64,000 nucleotides of DNA from Phaeodactylum tricornutum CCAP 1055/1 (GCF_000150955.2 NC_011670.1:695359-759358); one strand, 5' to 3'. Positions 24,866 to 35,204 are shown, counted from the stretch's first letter. The notes: generated by a model not told the origin, from the sequence alone. Made by a program: numbers and translations.

Positions 24866-25142
24866 ATGTCTTTGCGACGCCCTCCGACAAGGATCGAATT
24901 GAAATCTGAAGATATTTCGGAATACGAAGAGGTGTGTAGCATAGACCTCGTCGCATCAAAGACAACCACGACACTAACTTGATCAGTTCTGGTGTACGTC
25001 ATTCTTGCAGCTTAAAAACGAACGGCTTATGGAGCAAGCTGATACCAAGTCCAATCTTGGGAACATGCTTGCTCAAAAATCAGCTCCACAAGTATTGAAA
25101 AAGAAAGCTGCTGAGCGGATTGGTATGAACAAGCGACGGTAA
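24866..25142 (+). CDS. CDC26: APC/C subunit CDC26 (ANAPC12)
   Basis: Two small exons, 24866-24931 and 25011-25142, with a 79-nt intron (acceptor TTCTTGCAG), encoding only 65 residues. The N-terminus MSLRRPPTRIELKSEDISEY matches the CDC26 signature LRRxPTxIElkxeDIxEyE, the part that binds and stabilises the APC6/Cdc16 subunit of the anaphase-promoting complex. The C-terminal RIGM resembles the conserved RIGL-type end of plant CDC26. The role is ubiquitin ligase assembly in mitosis. The match is short, but the position of the motif at residue 3, the protein length and the clean phase-0 splice support it. Confidence 0.78.
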
Positions 25143-25510
25143 TGTGGAGGGTGTGGGGTATGTTATGGCACGGCTGAAGTTGACAAGATGAAATTGAATT
25201 TAGCACCCCCTAGATCCTTATATATCCGTTTCTTCCATGGAGGCTTGAGAGCTAGCTTGAAGAGAAGCATAAGCCACTGTCAGTACCCTTATTTTCGTAG
25301 GATCGACGCTTATCATTGTTTGGAACTTTATCACACTATCCTTCAGCAGCGCATCAGAAATTAAGAGAAATTATCCAGAGTTGCTTCCATCTTTAGCAAT
25401 AAAATGAATTGAGGCTGGAGCTCACTGTCAGGTGCAAAACTGATATGTCTCATTAGCAAGATTAGTCTTTGCCTACGTAGCATAGCAAGAGTGGACAAAA
25501 TTGCCTCTCT
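25143..25510. other. intergenic, no gene seen
   Basis: 368 bp between convergent genes. It holds TCACTGTCA at 25422-25430 and a one-mismatch copy at 25274-25282. No ORF or RNA gene is supported. Confidence 0.4.
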
Positions 25511-26082
25511 CTATAAAAGGAAATCTGGTTTACTCAGATCAACTGTATCCGGTAGCGAGGTCGAAACCTCCGAAAACGAGCCGGTGCCTTTAACACCAAT
25601 AGCACTTCCTAGCCAACCCGGTCCAAATACAAGGTTCATGCTTAGAAAGAAAACAATTGCTGTCGCCAGTATGTACGTAAACACATTTATCCCAAGAAGC
25701 TGAAAATTTTGATGCAGTAAATGAGCTTCACATTTGAGAACATTGACGCCAAAATGCATTTTACATCGTATCAACATACCTGCTTCAATACGTTCCATTC
25801 CGATGGTTGCCCATCTTCAATTTCATCCAATACTTGTTTAGGTAGATCTTCACCGATTACTCCCTCAACTAAGACCGCATCATTTTCGTTGTCAGGTGTC
25901 AGTTCAGACCTGTTATCTTCCACCATCGACAACTTTGGCCGTTGTTGGAGGAGCCTGTCGAGTTGTATGCTGCGAGCCTCGAGCTTCAATGGTCGGGGAA
26001 GGGTAATGAGAATCGGAAACGACGAAGCCAGGCCAATCAACCCGATCAACGACAAGCACTTTCCTTTCAGGCATACAGTCAT
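25511..26082 (-). CDS. small plastid-type membrane protein, function unknown
   Basis: Two exons, 26082-25780 and 25699-25511, with an 80-nt intron (donor GTATGT, acceptor TTTTCAG), giving 163 residues. The N-terminus is a hydrophobic signal with ASSF, an ASAFAP-like plastid site. After about 75 polar residues comes one transmembrane helix (about 103-125) followed by GPGWLG and a Ser/Pro-rich, acidic C-terminus ending near LSKPDFLL. The pattern of a helix followed by GPGWLG and a TGxF(S/T)EVS segment looks like a conserved algal membrane protein, but I cannot name it. The splice junction joins conserved-looking sequence and keeps the frame. Confidence 0.68.
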
Positions 26083-26513
26083 ATCCGAGATTCCAAATAG
26101 GTGCTTTGATAATTTACTTCACATCAGAGGCATGGTAATCCGTCAATCTAACAGTAACTTGCTTTTCGTTCATGGTCGTAACAAAAATCCATCGAAGAAA
26201 CCCCAAAACAATCAATTTACAGTGAGGACACGCTGATGCTGTGACACACTGTATGCTGTGACAGACATTCTACACTTATCCAAAAGCTGTCCATTTGAAT
26301 CCATTTACTGTCAGGTCTTCCAAATCCGTCCTCTCCTCTTCCCATGGTTTTGCTTGGATTTACGTCTGACAATCGACCATGTGACCGGTATGATCCACGT
26401 GTTTGGATTTCGATTGGGTTTTGCAATCCTCACTTTTTCCTGGCATGTTTTCAGCAACAATCGCGTTACGAAAACCAGTACGCCGAAAGGTCACCACCTT
26501 CATCCAAACAGCC
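26083..26513. other. divergent promoter region
   Basis: About 430 bp between the membrane protein (minus) and the nucleoredoxin-like gene (plus). TTACAGTGA at 26217-26225 and TTACTGTCA at 26305-26313 are one mismatch from the recurrent motif. An in-frame ATG at 26445 gives an alternative start for the plus-strand gene. Confidence 0.4.
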
Positions 26514-27341
26514 ATGAAGATCTTCGTATTGCTATTTTCACTAGTTTCCCTAGTAGCCATCAGCCTCGCGGAAGAAGCCGTGGCAGAAAACGATGGTTTA
26601 TATGATTCCACGACACGGGATAGCGCGAACCAAATCGAAGGATCTGCGGCCAATGTTTCCCGAGTGGAGGCCAATAGCGAACACGTACCCACCACTGCGA
26701 CTCCGGGAGGAGAGTCAGCCCCAACGCAAACAGGCCCACTTGCCAATCTGCTTGGATCGACGCTTTTGTCGCTAGAAATGTTGGACGAATCACACGCACA
26801 GATTGTGCAGAATTATACCACAGATGCTTTACGTGGAAAGAAAGTGATTGGCTTGTATTTCAGCGCCGATTGGTGCGGTCCTTGTCGACAATTTACTCCC
26901 GAACTCGCATCCTTCTATAAAAAGATGAACTCACGACGTGGAAAGCAAGATGAGTTTGAAATTGTGTGGGTTTCGAGATGCCGAGATGTGGACAGCTATG
27001 GCCAATACTTCACCCAGATGCCTTGGATTGCCATGCCACCAGAAGAAGCCATGGGAGAGCGTGGCCAGATGCTAAGCAACAAATACAAAGTCAAGGGAAT
27101 CCCGTCGCTTGTTCTTTTAGACGACCTTGGTAATGTCATTACAACAGATGCGCGGAACAAGATCCCACAGGACAAGGCCGGAATTGGCTTTCCTTGGAGG
27201 AATCCACTCGTATCTCTTTACATGACTGTTTTACCCCGTAGTTTGCGCATGATGATGAAGTCTCAATTGACTTCAGTGAAAGATATGCTATTAACGAAGG
27301 CGAAGAGCGTGGTTGGCTTAAAGCGAGCGTCCGTGGCTTGA
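26514..27341 (+). CDS. secreted nucleoredoxin-like thioredoxin-fold protein
   Basis: 275 residues from the ATG at 26514, which gives a clean signal peptide (MKIFVLLFSLVSLVAISLA). An ATG at 26445 would add 23 residues and hide it. After an 80-residue polar linker comes a thioredoxin fold of the nucleoredoxin/tryparedoxin type: FSADWCGPCRQFTP with Cys121 and Cys124, FEIVWVSRCRD, MPWIAMP with the cis-Pro region, and IPSLVLLDDLGNVIT. Such proteins reduce or shuffle disulfides. The signal peptide suggests the secretory pathway, unlike the cytosolic and nuclear animal nucleoredoxin. There is no ER-retention signal at the C-terminus. Its stop is 25 bp from the stop of the convergent next gene. Confidence 0.88.
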   Translation: MKIFVLLFSLVSLVAISLAEEAVAENDGLYDSTTRDSANQIEGSAANVSRVEANSEHVPTTATPGGESAPTQTGPLANLLGSTLLSLEMLDESHAQIVQNYTTDALRGKKVIGLYFSADWCGPCRQFTPELASFYKKMNSRRGKQDEFEIVWVSRCRDVDSYGQYFTQMPWIAMPPEEAMGERGQMLSNKYKVKGIPSLVLLDDLGNVITTDARNKIPQDKAGIGFPWRNPLVSLYMTVLPRSLRMMMKSQLTSVKDMLLTKAKSVVGLKRASVA

Positions 27342-27366
27342 CTACTGTTTAAAGAACAACTTTCCT

Positions 27367-28707
27367 CTATCCATCCTCGGCATCTGATCCAGTAATGCCA
27401 AGCTGTTCGTAGATCTGTCCGATTTTGTCGTACTGGTCAACAATAGACAAAAGTGAATTCTTTCGATCATCTAGGTTGTCTTCCAAAAATAAAGGATCAC
27501 CTCTCGAAGGAAGGACAACCTCGAATCGGTCGATGTATTGGCTGATTAAGGATCGGGCCGATTCCACTTGTCTATTGATTCCGGCACGGTTTGTCGTGAT
27601 ATATCCACGACAATCCAGAGCTGGGCCAGCTCCGCCGATGCCCCAATTCTCTTCTGCGCGTGTGTCTTCCACTGGTAAGGTAAAGCCTGAACAGCACACC
27701 TTTGTTTCCGGGAAGACGTAGGAGACACTCCCGAATGAGTGTCCTGGTGTAAAGATGGCAAGAATACGGCTTCCCTCTTCCTTTATTCGAATTGAATCCA
27801 GCGAGTATTCGTCGTCTACCTCCATTTCGTCATCGGGTGGTGTCTGTCCACTCAGCACCTCTTGAGCAACGTCGTGGTCCCATTCCAAGCGGGTCAGTGG
27901 CCGTCCAGACTCCACAAACGTCACATTTCCCGGATGCGTTTTTTCGTCCAAAGCAAACGGGCCGTACCCGTCCAAACACTGCGTTACCGCAGCTCGACAA
28001 TCGCGCGGAGTATCCAGACGGTAGGATACAATTTCCACGCCAGAAAAGGTCTGCGCCCACAGATCCAGATCGGCTCGACGGGTCGAGTAGATTGTAACGG
28101 CTTCGTCGTAGTGTATGGCATTGCGACTGGTGACGAGTATCACTTTCAGCTTGGAATTGACTCCCATGTAGGCCTTCATGCGGGTGACCAGCTGACGCGA
28201 AAAGGGAGGGACGTCCACCATGGCAAATGTCAAACACTCTTCTTTGAAGGTCTGCTCATCGTCACCAACGTTTTGGGCTTTTGGTGGTGACAAAGAAACG
28301 AGATACCGGACTGGCTCAAACGATCCCATCACGGTGGCTGATGTCACCAGCTGCGCTACTCCAGGAAGATCCTTGACTGGCACTACTTCCGTCACGAAGC
28401 GGTCTTTCTGACTCGCTTCGATTTCGTCACTGACCGAGATACCCGTAGAGGGTATTTGTATATTTCCAAGGTCGTCTTCCATTCCTGAACTTCTCGGAGA
28501 CTTTTCGTTCTCTGCTCCTTGCAATTTCCCACCTCCGTCCCAGTCAATGGATAATTCCTTGTCGGCGCTGTCCTTTTGTACGGCTACAACCGCTACTTTC
28601 CGTTGTCGAGGGAGTAAACATCGTGATCGATGCATTGTTCGGACGGTAAACGATTGTACCAGCGTAACGAGGGCCATTGCCAGGAGAACTCCAGTTGGGA
28701 ACGACAT
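27367..28707 (-). CDS. plastid-targeted MBL-fold protein with degenerate metal site
   Basis: 446 residues, single exon, ATG at 28707. The N-terminus is a signal peptide followed by VQSFTV, ASAFAP-like. The body has metallo-beta-lactamase-fold features: a strand ending VILVTSRNAIHYDEA where the HxHxDH metal motif is expected, and FTPGHSFGSVSYVFPETKVCCSGFTL, which matches the TPGHTPGSV...GD segment. The HxHxDH motif is not present, and the usual GD aspartate is Phe. The GH histidine is kept. The family hydrolyses thioesters, phosphoesters or lactams; this member probably binds metal poorly or not at all. Substrate unknown. Confidence 0.72.
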   Translation of the reverse strand: MSFPTGVLLAMALVTLVQSFTVRTMHRSRCLLPRQRKVAVVAVQKDSADKELSIDWDGGGKLQGAENEKSPRSSGMEDDLGNIQIPSTGISVSDEIEASQKDRFVTEVVPVKDLPGVAQLVTSATVMGSFEPVRYLVSLSPPKAQNVGDDEQTFKEECLTFAMVDVPPFSRQLVTRMKAYMGVNSKLKVILVTSRNAIHYDEAVTIYSTRRADLDLWAQTFSGVEIVSYRLDTPRDCRAAVTQCLDGYGPFALDEKTHPGNVTFVESGRPLTRLEWDHDVAQEVLSGQTPPDDEMEVDDEYSLDSIRIKEEGSRILAIFTPGHSFGSVSYVFPETKVCCSGFTLPVEDTRAEENWGIGGAGPALDCRGYITTNRAGINRQVESARSLISQYIDRFEVVLPSRGDPLFLEDNLDDRKNSLLSIVDQYDKIGQIYEQLGITGSDAEDG

Positions 28708-29195
28708 TGTGGCTAGCAAGACGAATGCACGTGTCAACAAGAAAAACCAGATGGGGGGAGGGCCAAGTGGGGAGACTCTGGAGGAGAAGAAAGTTGTGTG
28801 CCACTCACAGTCAACTGCACTCGGCTGTTGGGACGGGTTGACAAGTGATTTAAATTCGCCAAGGACTTTTTCGGATGATTTTTGTCTTTCGTTTTCTTGG
28901 CCGCGAAGCGAACGTTAGTCACGGTCATTCCCGTGAGGATCGAAATCGCAGTCGGATAAATTCGTGACCCAAAACAGGTTATGTTGTTGGGTTGCAATCC
29001 ATCCAAACAAAAGCACCGAGAGAAAACGGCAGACGAGGATTAGTGGGAAGAAATCGTTGTGGCCTCGAGGCAAAAAGTCCAATCCTATACGCCCCCACGC
29101 CCCCAATATCGGTAGACGGCGTCTCGGTGTGGTGGAGCAACACAATTTCCTCCGGTCCGTTCGATCCAGTCCCTTACTACTACTGCGCTTGAAAC
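28708..29195. promoter_or_regulatory. bidirectional promoter region, MBL-like gene and SNU13
   Basis: 488 bp between two divergent start codons. It contains TCACAGTCA at 28805-28813. No other gene is supported. Confidence 0.45.
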
Positions 29196-29694
29196 ATGTC
29201 CGAAAAAGCCTTTCCCCTTGCGGATGCGGAATTGACCATTGCCTTGTTGGATCTGATCCAGCAGGCTACCAACTACAAGCAGACCAAGAAGGGTGCCAAC
29301 GAAGCAACGAAAACGTTGAATCGCGGTATCAGTGAACTGATCATCATGTCGGCGGACGCCGAACCTATTGAGATTCTCTTGCATTTGCCGTTGTTGTGTG
29401 AAGATAAGAACGTGCCGTACGTCTTCGTACCGAGGTATGTACACACCTGCCGAGAGACAGAGAGATTCCCCGAATTACTTCTGCGTTTCGGTCACTCACA
29501 CACGTGTATATATATATATGTATATATTACTGGTTCGCTTGGTACGTTTGGCACCGTACAGTAAAATTGCGTTGGGTCGTGCGTGTGGTGTTTCCCGTCC
29601 GGTCATTGCGTGTTCCATAACGACGAACGAGACTTCGCAGCTCAAGACGACCATTGAAGGTATGAAGATCAAGATTGAGCAGCTGCTCATTTAA
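29196..29694 (+). CDS. SNU13: U4/U6.U5 snRNP and box C/D snoRNP protein SNU13 (15.5K)
   Basis: Two exons, 29196-29434 and 29562-29694, with a 127-nt intron that contains a TA microsatellite (29506-29528), giving 123 residues; the human protein has 128. It belongs to the L7Ae family, which binds kink-turns in U4 snRNA and box C/D snoRNAs. Seen: [48 protein letters not shown], then splicing restores [24 protein letters not shown]. Conservation with animal and plant orthologues is high over the whole length. It converges on SLBP. Confidence 0.97.
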
Positions 29695-30076
29695 AAGTAA
29701 TGGAGGGAGCGTGGTCGCTCGTGTGGGATGGGAGGAGAGAGAATTGGCGTGACGGACGCTTTTTCGGGGAACTACTGGCCTTATATTTACTTCTGTGGGT
29801 GAGGCAGTGCGCTGATGATCCGATGGTCGGGTTGATGAATCTCAGTGATCACTTTGGTAAAACGCCGGCATGGAGATACTCGGACGGCTTTATCACGGAC
29901 GTGAGGGAGGAGACGTAAAACTATATATATACGCAAACGAATCGTAACTTTTTGTGCTTTTTCTGTACGGACCAGTGTTTGTGGATTGGATGGAGTAAAC
30001 CGCTTGTGACGAGACGGGCGTACCACCACGACGATAACCTGTACGGTAGTGGACGTGCCCGCAATCTTCGTATCGT
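29695..30076. other. intergenic, 3' ends of SNU13 and SLBP
   Basis: 382 bp between convergent stops. Contains a short TATATATATA tract near 29922-29931. No gene is supported. Confidence 0.4.
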
Positions 30077-30919
30077 TTACAGGAAATCGTCGTCACTATC
30101 CTCGTCTCCCCATTGCAGTTTGGGTTCGTCAAAGGACAATTCCCGCCCGGGATTGCTGTCGTTGGAGTATATGGAAAGGGGCGATCCTTGGCTCACGGTC
30201 GTCCCTTGCCATTCGGGAGGCAAATCCACCACGACGCCCGTTGCCACGTCGCGTTCCAATTGTTGCGCCTTGGTGGGAGTCCACAATGCCGTGGATTGGG
30301 CGTGGGTGGCCTCCGTCTCGTTGCATCCACCGCTCACGGGTCGTGCGAGACCACCCGTCGTCGTGACCGAAGGTTCCAAGGAAGTGACCAGATCTTGAGG
30401 GTCGTACTTGTGCAACGCAACCCGCCTACGCTCCCGACAATGAGCAACAACAACTGTCGTGTGAGTGTACGCAATGAACGGCAACTGTCAGCAATTCCAA
30501 GCTCTACGCGCCATTCCAGTGCACTCTAGAGGCTGCACTGCGTCTTATTCACGAAGCCAACAAATTACCACGTACCACGCTCGTACCAATCCTTGCCAAC
30601 GTTTGTTCGGCACGTCCCGGTGGACATCCGGCGTCGACGGCGTGTCCATCGAACGGGGTCGACGTTGTTCCACCGGAACCTGACGACGGTACGCATCGTA
30701 CCCGGCCGTATTTTTCCCCTTGGCAATCATTTTCTGCCGTTGTGCCACGCGAGTGTGGGCGGAATTGGGTGGATCCAGTACCGGTGGAACGACCGGGGGA
30801 CTCGCGGCGGCGCACGGTTTGTGCCGTTTGGTCCGGGGGAGAACGTCCGTGCGGGCGCTGCCGCCGTCGCGGCGTTTGCTCGGTTGCGACGAAACGTGAT
30901 TGACACCAACCGTGTTCAT
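30077..30919 (-). CDS. SLBP: histone mRNA stem-loop-binding protein (SLBP)
   Basis: Two exons, 30919-30576 and 30425-30077, with a 150-nt intron (donor GTACGT), giving about 230 residues from the ATG at 30919. The RNA-binding domain is clear: RVAQRQKMIAKGKNTAGYDAY near residue 53, then P-rich spacing, VPNKRWQGLVRAW and, across the splice, RVALHKYDP. The family binds the 3' stem-loop of replication-dependent histone mRNAs and directs their processing and translation. The C-terminus is acidic (GDEDSDDDF). The frame is open upstream to 31150 and an upstream exon is possible, so the start is uncertain. The intron falls inside the RNA-binding domain. Confidence 0.9.
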
Positions 30920-31538
30920 GAATGATGGAAAAGAAAAAAGAATGAAACACTCACAAGGTAGCAATCTACAACCAACGGCAAGGTCGCACTGGAACGTGAC
31001 GAGTGTGTCAACGGAATTGTCTGTGTTGATAACGAACGACGGGGTCGAGTCGGGTCGTGTGCAACCGCGCAACAACATCGGAGCGGGTCCGGCGTCAAAC
31101 CGCGCCATTTTTTTCGGCGCGTACGGGTTCCGGTCCACGTACCCAGGCACAGTGACCTACCCTAAAAACGACAGGCGCTCGCTACCTCCAGCCACTCTAC
31201 AAACTAGAAAAGGGACTGTATCCGAGCCAAACGAGATGCTTTGTCTAGCTACACCAAAGGGGGCACTTCTTTCATCACCCGCAGCGTAAGGAAGTAAGCG
31301 TTGTTGGTTGGCTGGGCAATGATCATCTCGGCAAAGTCCAGCGGTTCCCTAAACGTAAAGCCCCCTAGAGGCTGTTCCTTTCCAAATTGGCCGAATCCCG
31401 TTCACAGATCACGGTCACCCAAGGCTAGAATACTACACTTGAATAAACTACTAATCGGTGGATTTTGCGAGCGAAACGGGACACGGGGCCTTGTCTCGCC
31501 TCCCACTGCTGCCGTCGCGAAAAACTCTCTTTTTTTTT
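30920..31538. other. intergenic, SLBP promoter
   Basis: About 620 bp. The part to 31150 is open in the SLBP frame and could hold extra coding sequence; an ATG at about 31108 exists in that frame. The rest has no supported gene. Confidence 0.4.
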
Positions 31539-32768
31539 TTACCCCGCCAAAGACGAACGGAAATTCTCGCTCCACTGGCGATCCAGCAAATCTTGTTTGG
31601 TAAGATACCCGTCGTTGGTCTGATCGAGTCGTTCAAAAAACTGGCAAACCTGGTCAACGTCTGCTTTCTCCACCTTTTGGAGAGCCACCAGCATGTAAAT
31701 CATAAATTCGGCGCGATCCACGCGTCCGTCCTGGTCGGCGTCCATCGTTTCGAGATCGCACAATGTTAACGATCGGGACAAGAATTCGTGTTCCGTTTGC
31801 CGCTGTTTCCGTTCCATGTAGGCCGAAGCGACCCGGGCCAACAACTCACCCAACACGGCCACGGCGAACGGCAGAAAGAAAATCGCCGCCACCCGCATGG
31901 CGGGGGTGTGCGGGGTCACGTCGCCAAAGCCGACCGTCGTACCGGAAATGACGACCCAATAAAGGCTGTCCGTGGAATGGAAATATGTATGGCAAGACAA
32001 AGGGTGAGCTAGCGTACTTTTTCAACAGAAGATGCTCTGCTTGGGCCACCAACTTGGTACCAACCTATCAATGAGTGGCCATTTCTCGACGTAACCAACG
32101 AGGAAGGCTAAAAGCACAACTAACGAAACAATCGGAGCTTCCAGGACCACAATCGACCATATATCTTGCATCAAGCTCTTCACTTCTACCACGTCATCAC
32201 TACTGCTGGAGCCATTGTCTCCGTTGGACTCTGCTACATTTTTCTTCGCCCCTTGATCTTGTGCCAACGCGTCCAAAACCTTTTTGTTCAGCTTGCGCCG
32301 TCGTGTTTCTACCACACGGTTGTGACCTTCGACTACGGCATCACCCAAAATTCCCAAGAAGAGGCCCAAAATTACGATCCCGTAAAGCGACAAAAATATA
32401 GTGAACACTCGTCCGGATCGATCGGTGGGATGCAGGTCTCCGTATCCGATGGTAGTGAACACCACTGTCGCAAAGTACAAAGAATCGATGATTGGCCATT
32501 TGTAGAGAATGAAAGAAAGAGCGAAGACCGCAATCGCATAGTAGACAATGGCGTGGTACAGGCACAAGCGCAAGGCACTCCAGGAATGCGAAAAATCTTC
32601 ATACTCCCGAGTCAGGCTGTGGTCACGTGAGGAAGACGCATGTAGACCGGGATGCTCCTCGTCGTTGGACGGAATCTCGTCGTATTGTCCTTCGGAATCG
32701 CGGAACAAGGATCGAAAGCGAAGCGATGTCACGTGGGTAAGGCTGAAAAAGGCGTTGATGATGTGCAT
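31539..32768 (-). CDS. two-pore K+ channel with EF hands (TPK/KCO type)
   Basis: Two exons, 32768-32065 and 31965-31539, with a 99-nt intron whose removal joins WPLID to SLYWVVISG, giving 376 residues. The first pore has TTIGYGD (near residue 120) and the second TTVGFGD (near 260); each is flanked by transmembrane helices, as in plant vacuolar two-pore K+ channels. The C-terminus has two canonical EF-hand loops, DADQDGRVDRAE and DQTNDGYLTKQD. K+ selectivity and calcium gating follow from the family. No clear plastid presequence is seen; vacuole or another endomembrane is likely. The intron removes a stop-containing stretch exactly between the halves of the second pore domain. Confidence 0.93.
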
Positions 32769-33263
32769 GATGCGCGAGTCGACACCACAGAGTGGCTACA
32801 CAGGCTCCCTTGAAATGGTAGTTCCTAGCAGGATAGGACGAAACCGTCAATCTCCGAACTTCCAGCAGCTCGTTCTCCAGTGCCCAGTTGCTAGCAGAAA
32901 ATATCATAGGAACGAAACTCGTTTCGGAAAGCATTTTTCTACCATCAAAAAAGTTCTGGGATTGCGTATCTAACTGTGAGAAGTTTACATATTATTGTTG
33001 ATGTCACCGTAAACGAAGCAATTCGTGGTGTGTCCTTTCTGTGTCACCATTGGAAATTCGCTCTGGCTCCCTCTCTTTCTCAGGAGAGATTAACTCGAAA
33101 CCGAAGGCGGACTATCTTTCACTGGAACACTAAGTGACGCTGCCAGGAATGGAGTCGTCGCAGCTAGAAAATCGACGAAATATAAGCGTAAAAAAGTCCT
33201 AAAATATTGGATTGCCGTCCTCAGGTCGCCGTTCTTTATCGTGGCACTGGCCCGTTTAGTCTA
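32769..33263. other. intergenic, no gene seen
   Basis: About 495 bp upstream of the K+ channel gene and downstream of the TLDc gene. Nothing else is supported. Confidence 0.4.
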
Positions 33264-35204
33264 CTATGAACTGTAACCAAAGCGAGGTGTCGATCCCATG
33301 CCTCTGTTTGTAGTACCAACACCGCCCATCATGTTGGCGTATTGCCATCGCTGCCGTCGTTCTTCCGATGCTGGGTCGTGACCAACACGCTGGTAGAAGC
33401 GTTCCTGGATCAAATCCCGGCTGGAAAATTGGGGTGTGCCGCTGTCGTACGTGCTAGAACCCGGCGACGACAGAAGGGATCCCCGGGAAGATTCGGTGGC
33501 AAAATACCGTGTCATTTCCAACCTTTCTGCCATGGAAACGTCCCGACAGGATGTAAACGTCCAAACTTCAACGTTGGCCACTTCGAACAATTGCGTCCGA
33601 TCACGGTGCGATCCACATAAGCTCGGACTGGCGAACGTATTACACGGACTCGTTGTACCACGCAGCAAGTCTTCCTCCAAGGCAATGGCGAAACCATTGT
33701 TTTTGCGGGGACTGACGCTATCGTCGTCCGAAAGATCACTGCACATGCTGGTGGGGGCGTGTCGTTCGTCGCCGCCGAGAGCGAGGGAATCGTGTTTACA
33801 TGCTTGGATATATTCGTCGCTGCCTTCGTAGGCGTATACGTCAATCGTCGATTCGAGCTGGGCCTGGTCATAAAGCGAGACGCACGGCGTTCGTCGAGAA
33901 TGGCGCATTTTCCACACAAACGAAGGGGCGTTTCCGTAGTAGGAACGGTGCGTTTGCCAAGGACTCGAAGTGAACGATCCAAAGACCTCACCTCGCGGCG
34001 TTTCAATGGCTAGAATTGTATAGGAAGATGCCCGACAGTACGTCTTCAAAGTAGACAAGGCAGCTCCATCGCGGACTAAGGAAAACTTGAGCCAGAAGTT
34101 TGTGTCTTGCAGGTTTTGTGGCAAAAATGTCATGAGCGAATCCATAAGAGGTGGAGACAGGACCTGCGGATGGGCCGACACATCTTCCGCCGAGGTACCG
34201 AGAATCAAAAAATTATTCTTCTGGTCGTCATTGTCTTCAAAATCGTCCTCGGCCAGAACGCTCTCCGAGAAATCAAAGCCAAAGTCTTTGGCGTACTCAT
34301 CGTCAAGCACTCTCCACGTATTGTAGTGTTGTACGTGCTCCGTTTCATCCCACGATGAGCATTCCGACAAATCGTCTTTATCCGGTTTGCGAACTTCTTG
34401 ATCCGACGGTATAGACGATACATCATCAACGCCACCCTCGCCCCGTTTTTCTTCTCGATCACGTTCCAGATCTTCTTTTCGTAGTGTTTGAATAAGCTCG
34501 TCCAGCTTGGGTGGAGGATGAAAGGTCAACGCACTCTTGTGCGTCATCTTCGAGGAAGAGTCGCCTTCTTGGCCAGGCTTCCGGAGAGCCCGAGTCGACG
34601 GACGGTGGGCGTTGCCCACGGTATCGTTGCCGTCGAGACGGCGTGTGCTTTGCTCCAGGTGCTCGTCTTGATCGGAATCGGACGATCCGTCGTACTCGAT
34701 TTCTTCGTCGTCCGTGCCACTGTGATCACGTTCCAGATCTTCTTTTCGTTGAGGATGGATAAGTTGATCCAGTTTGGGTGGCGGAGGAAAGGTCAAGGCG
34801 CCTTTCCGCGCCAGGGCCACGGGAGAAACACCGTATTGGTGTGCCTTCCAGAGTCCCAAGGTTGACGGACGTCGGGCTTTGGGAGGAACGGCTCCACTCG
34901 AGCTCGAGCAGGTAGGCACCAAACTTCCTTTCGGAGGAAGGGGCGGTAGTGGTACAGAAAACAGTATATCGTCGTTGAGAACGAGTTCCGCGTGAGCATC
35001 GTGGTTCCCGTTGAGAGGCTTGGTGTGCGGATCCGGATGGTCATCGAGGAGCAAGCCTCGGAGAAAGAATTCTTCTTCCGGACTGAAACTAGCCTTGCGG
35101 TGGTGCGAGGAGGTACGCGTCCGTGTTTGCGAGCTGGCAGTGGTGCCCGCCATCAAGTCGTCCGTAGCCATTCGTTTGGGAGGAAGAGGATGGGTACCGT
35201 TCAT
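33264..35204 (-). CDS. TLDc-domain protein with duplicated N-terminal motif
   Basis: 646 residues from the ATG at 35204; the frame is open a further 129 nt upstream without an ATG. The C-terminal part (about residues 370-560) is a TLDc domain: FWLKFSLVRDGAALSTL, SYTILAIETPRGEVFGSFTSSPW, a YYGNAPSFVWKMR segment and a later LFEVANVEVWTFT. TLDc proteins (OXR1, NCOA7) protect from oxidative stress and, in animals and yeast, bind the V-ATPase. The N-terminal half is acidic and disordered and contains two similar units of about 27 residues, LTFPPPPKLDQLI...RKEDLERD and LTFHPPPKLDELI...RKEDLERD, 90 codons apart. In DNA these are a direct repeat (about 34456-34533 and 34726-34800). The TLDc call is firm; the partner is unknown. 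Confidence 0.87.
   Translation of the reverse strand: MNGTHPLPPKRMATDDLMAGTTASSQTRTRTSSHHRKASFSPEEEFFLRGLLLDDHPDPHTKPLNGNHDAHAELVLNDDILFSVPLPPLPPKGSLVPTCSSSSGAVPPKARRPSTLGLWKAHQYGVSPVALARKGALTFPPPPKLDQLIHPQRKEDLERDHSGTDDEEIEYDGSSDSDQDEHLEQSTRRLDGNDTVGNAHRPSTRALRKPGQEGDSSSKMTHKSALTFHPPPKLDELIQTLRKEDLERDREEKRGEGGVDDVSSIPSDQEVRKPDKDDLSECSSWDETEHVQHYNTWRVLDDEYAKDFGFDFSESVLAEDDFEDNDDQKNNFLILGTSAEDVSAHPQVLSPPLMDSLMTFLPQNLQDTNFWLKFSLVRDGAALSTLKTYCRASSYTILAIETPRGEVFGSFTSSPWQTHRSYYGNAPSFVWKMRHSRRTPCVSLYDQAQLESTIDVYAYEGSDEYIQACKHDSLALGGDERHAPTSMCSDLSDDDSVSPRKNNGFAIALEEDLLRGTTSPCNTFASPSLCGSHRDRTQLFEVANVEVWTFTSCRDVSMAERLEMTRYFATESSRGSLLSSPGSSTYDSGTPQFSSRDLIQERFYQRVGHDPASEERRQRWQYANMMGGVGTTNRGMGSTPRFGYSS

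Noticed and set aside
30593-30925. Plus-strand open frames within the SLBP gene
   Set aside because: Antisense shadows without family features.
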